Of a DNA stretch of 11,356 nucleotides, positions 6,854 to 11,356 are shown piece by piece. This stretch comes from Planctomycetota bacterium (lineage in GTDB: Bacteria; Planctomycetota; Planctomycetia; Pirellulales; Pirellulaceae), in the NCBI GenBank assembly GCA_026692885.1, contig JAPLNJ010000702.1, positions 1-11,356 of the forward strand, given 5' to 3'. Both the position numbers and the translations under genes were made by a program. The notes under the pieces are model-generated. The model had not been told where the DNA came from. It was given only the letters and a program-made list of their open reading frames with translations, and did no database searches. Every line of letters begins with the position of its first letter. Positions within the stretch are counted from its first letter, which is position 1.

Positions 6854-8235
6854 ATGCAACACAATACCTTGCGGTGGGCCCTCGTATGTTCCTCTGTGCT
6901 GGTGCTGATGGGCCTGTCCGTTCAACTCACTTCGCGTGCCGGGGAAAAGGCGCCGAATATCGTTCAGCCCCGGAACGGGGTGGCGAATTTCTGCCGGGAT
7001 CTCGTCAATTCTCTGAAAATGGAGAGAATCGCGGGGCGGAGAAAAATCCTCTTCTTCGGGCACCATTTCCTGTACGCACCCAAGGAGTACACACCGGCTC
7101 CGCATCTGATCCTCCAGCCGGCCGAAGCGCAGGGGAAGAAGTACGCCTTTGGCCCCTCTCTGTGCTACTACCTGGACCACGAGCTCGTTCCCGGTTCGGC
7201 CGTGTCGCGGCAGACGTCCACGACCGATACGCCCTCCTGGTATGGCGCGATGCCCATCAAGAGCCCTGGCATCCTGCTCCGGACGAGCGGCGGTTTCCCC
7301 CCCGATACGCAGTTGGTCGTGCTGGATTTTGCCAACAATGACCGGGGGTTGTCCGAGGCGACCGTGTGCGCCGGTCTGGAGGGCATGCTGCGCCAGATAT
7401 GGGAGGTCTATCCCGAGGCGGACGTTCTCTTCCTGTACACGCCCAGCCGGGCCTTCCTGAACGACTACCGCAGCGGCCATGAACCGGAAAGCATCCGGTG
7501 GCACGAACAGGTGGCCGCCCATTACAGGCTCCCCAGCGTCAACCTGGCCAAGTTCATCGCGGACAAGATCATCGCCGAGGAACTCAAGGAGGACGATGTC
7601 TTCCTGGGCGAGAACGTCGTTTCGGACGCGGCCGATGCGTTGTGCCTGGCGGCCGCGAAGCCGCTTTTCCAGGCGGGTCTGGCCGCGGCCAAGGACGCAC
7701 CGGCGATGGCGAAACGGGCCGCGCCGATCCCGTTGAGCCGAGACCCGATCGACAAGCCCAAGATCGAGTGGTACGGCGCTGCCAAGTCCGAGCCGGGTTG
7801 GTTGGACTGGTGGAGGAATGGGTTCTCCAGCACCACCCCGACTTGCTGATCATCGGCGGCATCAGCAACCGGGGCACCGATCCGGCCGACGCGGCCGAGT
7901 CCGTTCGCGAGGTGGTCAGACAGGTGCGGGCGGCCCGACCCGAGACGGAATTCCTGCTGATGACGGGGCCCTTCGGGCTCGAACAGGATCCCAAACGGAT
8001 CAAGGGCTGGCAGGAAAACGTCACGCCGGACGGAACCGACTATCGCAGCCGGCTGATGAAAGTCGCGCAGGAGGAACGAGCGGAGTTTATTGACATGCAC
8101 GGCCTGGTGGGGCGTTATCTGCTGGATTCGAAGTATCCCTGCGGCTCGTTCCAGCGCGATCCGATTCACGCCAACTGGCGCGGGAAACAGGTGCTCGGGC
8201 GGATTCTGGAGAAGTATTTTGCGCCCCAGCAGTAG
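6854..8235 (+). CDS. Exported two-part SGNH-hydrolase-like protein, interrupted by a frameshift near 7810
   Basis: ATG 6854 follows AGAGGA (7-base gap) and opens a signal peptide (hydrophobic core near residues 8-24, cleavage likely after TSRA). The first frame runs to TGA 7847-7849. The protein then clearly continues in the next frame (LLIIGGISNRG onward) to TAG 8235. Adding one G at 7808-7812 (DWW to DWVEEWVLQ) restores a 460-residue product, so I treat it as one gene. Part one (about 60-260) is SGNH-like but degenerate: FFGHHF where GDS should be, FANNDRG as block III, and ENVVSD where DxxH should be. Part two (from about 320) has block III GGISN (Asn339) and block V RDPIHANWRG (Asp436, His439) but no visible block I. 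Catalytic Ser is therefore not evident in either part. It may be a fusion of two paralogues or an inactive binding protein. Confidence 0.65.
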
Positions 8236-8261
8236 CGGGCAACACCCCGAGAGGAATTGTC

Positions 8262-8351
8262 ATGAAATCTTCGCATCAACGGCCGGCGATGCGGGGTGGG
8301 GTGGGGCGTCAGGCCGGTGCGGTTGAATCGCTGATGTGTTCGAGGAAGTAG
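8262..8351 (+). other. Gene stub: ribosome site and first codons of a cut-off gene
   Basis: GAGAGGAA (8249-8256) stands 6 bases before ATG 8262, a well-formed start 26 bp after the SGNH stop. Only about 29 codons follow (MKSSHQRPAMRGG...), and from 8309 on they overlap the 3' end of the opposite-strand FCD gene. It looks like the beginning of a next operon gene whose body was lost at a junction near 8280-8308. It could equally be a chance start. Confidence 0.3.
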
Positions 8352-8773
8352 CGCAGGGCTTCCCGATCATCCTCATGGCCATATCGGACGTGCTCGCGCA
8401 TCTTGGTTTCGGCCCGATCCGGATCGCGCGTGGCCAGCGCCACGACCAACTGCTGGTGCCAGTCGGCGGGCACGCGGCGGTAGTGCGTGGCCTTGATCCA
8501 GTTCATCCACATCAGCCGCCGGAACCAGATCCGCTGCAGCTCCTCGGCCAGACTCGTACAGGGGGAAGTCTGGGCGATCGCCAAGTGAAACTCCTGATGC
8601 GTCAGGCGGCCCAGTTGGGAGTGCGGATCGCCCTCGGCCATCAGCTTGTCCAGCCGGCGAGCCTGAGACTTCAGCCGCGCCAGCGCGGAATCGCTGGCCC
8701 TCTCGGCACAGACGCGCGCCGCCTGGCATTCCAGCGCCTCGCGAAGCACGGTATCGTTTGACATGTCAAACAA
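8309..8773 (-). CDS. GntR-family FCD effector-binding domain lacking the DNA-binding HTH
   Basis: The protein is 154 residues from TTG 8773 (ATG 8764 is an alternative). It aligns by eye with the FCD (FadR C-terminal) domain alone: VLREALECQAARVCAERASD at the start, THQEFHLAIAQ in the middle, and WHQQLVVALATRDPDRAETKMREHV near the end. His63, His106 and His128 match the metal-binding histidines of FCD domains. Full-length members have ~220-250 residues with a winged helix of about 70 residues ahead of this. Reading upstream in frame through 8774-8896 shows no helix-turn-helix, and that DNA is the leader and 5' end of the transporter. Such regulators usually sense a carboxylate or sugar acid and repress the adjacent transporter. 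This copy cannot bind DNA by itself. Confidence 0.75.
   Translation of the reverse strand: MFDMSNDTVLREALECQAARVCAERASDSALARLKSQARRLDKLMAEGDPHSQLGRLTHQEFHLAIAQTSPCTSLAEELQRIWFRRLMWMNWIKATHYRRVPADWHQQLVVALATRDPDRAETKMREHVRYGHEDDREALRYFLEHISDSTAPA
8756..8771. promoter_or_regulatory. Perfect 16-bp palindrome, operator-like
   Basis: GTTTGACATGTCAAAC is identical to its reverse complement. It overlaps the start codons of the FCD gene and lies 59 bp before the transporter's ATG. It contains TTGACA, the sigma-70 -35 consensus, on both strands (8758-8763 on plus), but no good -10 is seen at the right spacing on either. The position between a divergent GntR-family gene and its transporter suggests an operator. 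The half-site does not match the classic FadR TGGT-N3-ACCA pattern. Confidence 0.5.
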
Positions 8774-8830
8774 TCGGCATCTGCGCGGCGGTGAGCTGCC
8801 CGCGGGTCTTCCCTGGTTGGAGGTACGCCC

Positions 8831-10117
8831 ATGAGTCGTGCTCTGAACGCGGCCGAGGTGGCTGAGCGGCCCACCCGCACACGCTACGGCGTCGTGGCGT
8901 TACTGGTGGCCTTGGCCATAGTCACCTACCTGGACCGGGCATGCATCGGTACGCTGGCCCCCTGGATCAGCGCCGATTTGAAGCTTTCGAAGGACCAGAT
9001 GAGCCTGGTCTTCAGCGCGTTTGCACTGGCCTACGCGGGCTTCGAAATCCCGACCGCTTCCTGGGCGGATCGCCGCGGCACACGGTTGGTGCTCACGCGG
9101 ATCGTCCTGTGGTGGTCGAGCTTCACGATGGCCACCGCGGCGGCTGTCGGGCACTGGTCGCTGCTGGTGATTCGCTTTCTGTTCGGGATCGGCGAGGCCG
9201 GGGCCTGGCCTACCGCCGCCCGCAGTTTCTCTCGTTGGATCCCCAGTCGCGAACGGGGCACCGTGCAGGGGATCTTCTTTGCCGGCGCCCATCTGGCGGG
9301 CGGACTCACGCCGCCGCTGGTGCTCCTGCTGATGAATTTCCTCCCCTGGCGATCCATCTTCATCTTGTTCGGTTCGGTCGGCTTCCTGTGGGCCGCCTGC
9401 TGGTACGCTTGGTTTCGCGACGAGCCGGAGCAACACCCGCAGGTCAACGCAGCTGAACTGGCGCAGATCGTCGCCGGACGTCAGCCCCCGGCCAGTCACA
9501 GCGTGGATTGGGCCTATTGGCGGCGGCTGTTCGGAAACCGCAACGTCCAGGCCCTCTGCCTGATGTATTTCCCGAACAGCTTCGCGTTCTACTTTTGCCT
9601 GACCTGGCTGCCCACGTACCTCAAGGAGCGACATGGCTTCGAGGCCGTGGCCCTGGGGGTGCTGGCCGGCCTGCCGGCGATCTTGAGCGTCGCGGCCGAC
9701 CTGCTGGGCGGCGTGACGACCGATTGGAGCGTCGCCCGATTCGGACCGCGGCTGGGCCGTTGCGGGGTGGGCGGCGTGGCGTATCTGCTGGCGGGTGCGG
9801 GCATGCTGTTGGCCGCCCTGTCGCCCCATCCGATCCTGGCGGCTGTGAGCATCGCCGTCGCTACCGCGGCTAGCATGTTCACGCTGGGCGCCGCCTGGGG
9901 CGTCTGCCTGGACATCGGCGGTCATCATGCCGGCGTGGTCAGCGCGGCCATGAATACATCGGGACAGATCGGCAGCGTGCTGAGTCCGTTGATCGTTTCG
10001 TTTTGCCTGAAGCACTGGGCCAACTGGGAACCGCCGTTGTACCTGATGGGCGCGCTGTTCCTGGTGGGCGCCCTGGCTTGGTGCTTCGTGAATCCCCGCC
10101 GCGCCGTGTTTGAGTGA
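8831..10117 (+). CDS. MFS transporter, ACS-like (hexuronate/glucarate-type) sugar-acid permease
   Basis: ATG 8831 follows GGAGG (8819-8823, 7-base gap). The 428 residues show about twelve hydrophobic segments in two halves separated by a polar loop near 200-235. Signature pieces are TYLDR at 32-36 in helix 1, the loop 2-3 motif WADRRGTR (78-85), [13 protein letters not shown] (115-127) in helix 4, and RWIPSRERG (135-143). This combination is typical of the anion:cation symporter family, which includes ExuT and GudP and carries sugar acids with protons or sodium across the inner membrane. Length is normal and the frame is clean. It is divergent from the FCD gene, whose family commonly controls such permeases. 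The substrate is inferred only at family level; it would import a product of the secreted enzymes nearby. Confidence 0.85.
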   Translation: MSRALNAAEVAERPTRTRYGVVALLVALAIVTYLDRACIGTLAPWISADLKLSKDQMSLVFSAFALAYAGFEIPTASWADRRGTRLVLTRIVLWWSSFTMATAAAVGHWSLLVIRFLFGIGEAGAWPTAARSFSRWIPSRERGTVQGIFFAGAHLAGGLTPPLVLLLMNFLPWRSIFILFGSVGFLWAACWYAWFRDEPEQHPQVNAAELAQIVAGRQPPASHSVDWAYWRRLFGNRNVQALCLMYFPNSFAFYFCLTWLPTYLKERHGFEAVALGVLAGLPAILSVAADLLGGVTTDWSVARFGPRLGRCGVGGVAYLLAGAGMLLAALSPHPILAAVSIAVATAASMFTLGAAWGVCLDIGGHHAGVVSAAMNTSGQIGSVLSPLIVSFCLKHWANWEPPLYLMGALFLVGALAWCFVNPRRAVFE

Positions 10118-10138
10118 GTCCCGTCTTCGTGTTCTCAA

Positions 10139-10213
10139 CGGCAAAAAACATGGGTGGCTCAATATGAATGCGAGTCTGTTATGCCCCATCTTTAGCCACG
10201 CATTTTTTTGCCG
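10139..10213. repeat. Long imperfect inverted repeat, REP/MITE-like or bidirectional terminator
   Basis: The left arm 10139-10159 (CGGCAAAAAACATGGGTGGCT) is complementary to the right arm 10194-10213 apart from one gap and one mismatch. The arms enclose a 34-base loop. The A-run at the left and T-run at the right make it resemble a terminator readable from either side, and it lies 21 bp after the transporter's stop. The long stem and large loop are also what a small palindromic mobile repeat would show. It fills most of the 129 bp before the sialidase-like gene. Confidence 0.6.
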
Positions 10214-10246
10214 ATCAAAACACCACTTCAAACAGGAGTAACGCCC

Positions 10247-11356
10247 ATGTCAGCCCGATGGCCGAACAGTTCATCGCTACCAATGAATTTCTGGAACCAA
10301 GCCCGTCTCCCCCGCCGCACGCCAATCCCGGCCAGCTTGCTTTTCGCCCTCCTCCCGCTCTGCGTCTGGCAGGCAGTCACGCACGCCGGCGAGCCCGCCA
10401 AGCCCGCGTCTCCAGGCCTCGCGGTCCCCGACCCACGGCACATCAGCAACGGCTGGAACATTCCCAGCGAGGGCTATGCGGACCAGCCCTACATCGTCAA
10501 GACCGACGACGGCGCGTGGCTCTGCGTGATGACCACCGGTGTCGGCCACGAAGGCCAAGGCGGCCAGCACGTCGTCTCCATGCGTAGCACCGACCAAGGC
10601 CGCACGTGGGAGAAGCTCGTGTCCATCGAGCCGGCCGACGGACCGGAGGCGAGCTACGCGGTGTTGCTGAAGGTGCCTTACGGACGCATCTACGCGTTCT
10701 ACAACCACAACACCGACAACGTCCGCGAGGTGAGACAAGAGGACGGCAAGATGCAGAAGCGAGTGGACTCTCTCGGCCATTACGTCTTCAAATACACCGA
10801 TGACCATGGCCGCTCCTGGTCGGCGAAACGCTACGATGTGCCGATCCGTGAGTTTGAGTGCGACCGCAACAACACCTATGGTGGCAAGCTCCGCTTCTTC
10901 TGGAACGTCGGCCGCCCGCTCATTCTCGGCGATGCCGCCATCATGGTGATGCACAAGGTCGGCGCGATGGGCGTGGGCTTCTTCGCCCAGTCCGAAGGTG
11001 CGTTCTTCGCGAGCCAGAACATCCTCACCGAGCGAGATCCGGCGAAGATCACGTTCGAAACGTTGCCGGACGGCGACATTGGCCTGCGCACGCCCGCCGG
11101 GGGCGGACGCGTGGCGGAAGAGCAGAGCATCGTGAAACTCAGCGACGGCTCGCTGTACTGCGTCTACCGCACCATTGACGGCTGGCCGACGTGTGCCTAC
11201 AGCCACGACGGCGGCCACACGTGGACGCCGCCCGCCTACAAGACCTACACGCCCGGTGTCCGACGCGTGAAACAACCGCCGGCGTCGAACAATGACTGGA
11301 ACTTCTCGAATTTGATGTTTCTATACTGGTTCCACAATCACGGCGTGCGGATCGTC
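10247..11356 (+). CDS. Exported sialidase-like (BNR/Asp-box) protein, runs off the right edge
   Basis: ATG 10247 follows AGGAG (10233-10237, 9-base gap). The frame is open to the last base, giving 370 residues with no stop. The N-terminus has a long n-region and then a hydrophobic core (ASLLFALLPLCVWQAV) with cleavage likely after THA, so it is exported. Asp-box repeats characteristic of six-bladed sialidase propellers are visible at residues 114-121 (STDQGRTW), 184-191 (TDDHGRSW) and 319-326 (SHDGGHTW). Other landmarks are YADQPYIVKTDDGAWLC and DGPEASYAVLLKVPYGRIYAFYNHNTDN, which I recall from a planctomycete/verrucomicrobial 'exo-alpha-sialidase' family. It may release terminal sugars from extracellular glycans. 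Family members are often annotated as sialidases without proof, so the substrate is open. It follows the transporter on the same strand but is probably transcribed separately, given the inverted repeat between them. Confidence 0.8.
   Translation, partial: MSARWPNSSSLPMNFWNQARLPRRTPIPASLLFALLPLCVWQAVTHAGEPAKPASPGLAVPDPRHISNGWNIPSEGYADQPYIVKTDDGAWLCVMTTGVGHEGQGGQHVVSMRSTDQGRTWEKLVSIEPADGPEASYAVLLKVPYGRIYAFYNHNTDNVREVRQEDGKMQKRVDSLGHYVFKYTDDHGRSWSAKRYDVPIREFECDRNNTYGGKLRFFWNVGRPLILGDAAIMVMHKVGAMGVGFFAQSEGAFFASQNILTERDPAKITFETLPDGDIGLRTPAGGGRVAEEQSIVKLSDGSLYCVYRTIDGWPTCAYSHDGGHTWTPPAYKTYTPGVRRVKQPPASNNDWNFSNLMFLYWFHNHGVRIV

Noticed and set aside
8900..10231. 443-codon open frame on the minus strand
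   Set aside because: Antisense to the MFS transporter; Arg/Gln/Gly/His-rich sequence with no motifs.
10277..11275. 332-codon open frame on the minus strand
   Set aside because: Antisense to the sialidase-like gene, which has Asp boxes, a signal peptide and a ribosome site; the antisense product is Ala/Val/Arg-rich with no domain.
10418..11356. Possible disruption at the end of the sialidase-like gene (NNDWNFSNLM... HGVRIV)
   Set aside because: The last ~25 residues look slightly unlike the remembered family pattern, but the window ends there and no break can be shown.

Overview
The window is GC-rich, gene-dense DNA from a heterotrophic bacterium, most likely a Planctomycetota member (a PVC relative such as Verrucomicrobiota or Lentisphaerota is the alternative). 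The pointers are the secreted protein families present: a GH123-like (DUF6067) glycosidase, sialidases and several signal-peptide-bearing SGNH hydrolases. An IS200-like REP-associated transposase (RAYT) relic bounded by an A3G5-type inverted repeat also fits. No rRNA, tRNA or CRISPR was seen. The lineage is inferred from family content only.

Layout. Positions 2-1210 hold the C-terminal part of a GH123-like glycosidase that enters from the left. Positions 1259-1765 hold a short clean frame that looks like an internally deleted remnant of a larger secreted glycosidase-like protein. Positions 1799-2415 are the wreck of a sialidase (signal peptide, then pieces in different frames). Its last piece runs in frame into an SGNH/GDSL hydrolase ending at 3201. 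Positions 3432-5636 encode an intact 734-residue exported multidomain SGNH protein with a GQS instead of GDS nucleophile motif. Four bases after its stop comes a roughly 305-bp RAYT relic (5641-5945) with ~25-bp inverted ends. A less GC-rich coiled-coil/zinc-ribbon gene follows (5969-6775). Positions 6854-8235 encode an exported protein with two SGNH-like parts, broken by one apparent single-base deletion near 7810. A short ribosome-site-plus-ATG stub (8262) is cut off. On the minus strand, 8309-8773 encodes a GntR-type FCD effector domain with no DNA-binding half. It is divergent from an MFS sugar-acid-type transporter (8831-10117), with a perfect 16-bp palindrome between them. A ~75-bp imperfect inverted repeat (10139-10213) separates the transporter from an exported sialidase-like protein (10247 onward) that runs off the right edge.

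How it fits together. The intact genes describe a secreted glycan-degradation locus: glycosidase and sialidase-like enzymes plus SGNH hydrolases that probably remove acyl groups, with an MFS permease and what is left of its regulator for uptake of a released monomer. The substrate cannot be read from sequence.

The striking aspect is decay and mosaicism. At least six genes are truncated, internally deleted, frameshifted or fused, often at domain borders, beside transposase debris. Either this is a real recombination-prone gene graveyard or part of it is a metagenome assembly artefact. Read mapping would separate the two. I did not find convincing evidence for a wholly new system; the best candidates for novelty are the zinc-ribbon protein, the HTH-less FCD protein with its palindrome, and the two palindromic repeat elements.
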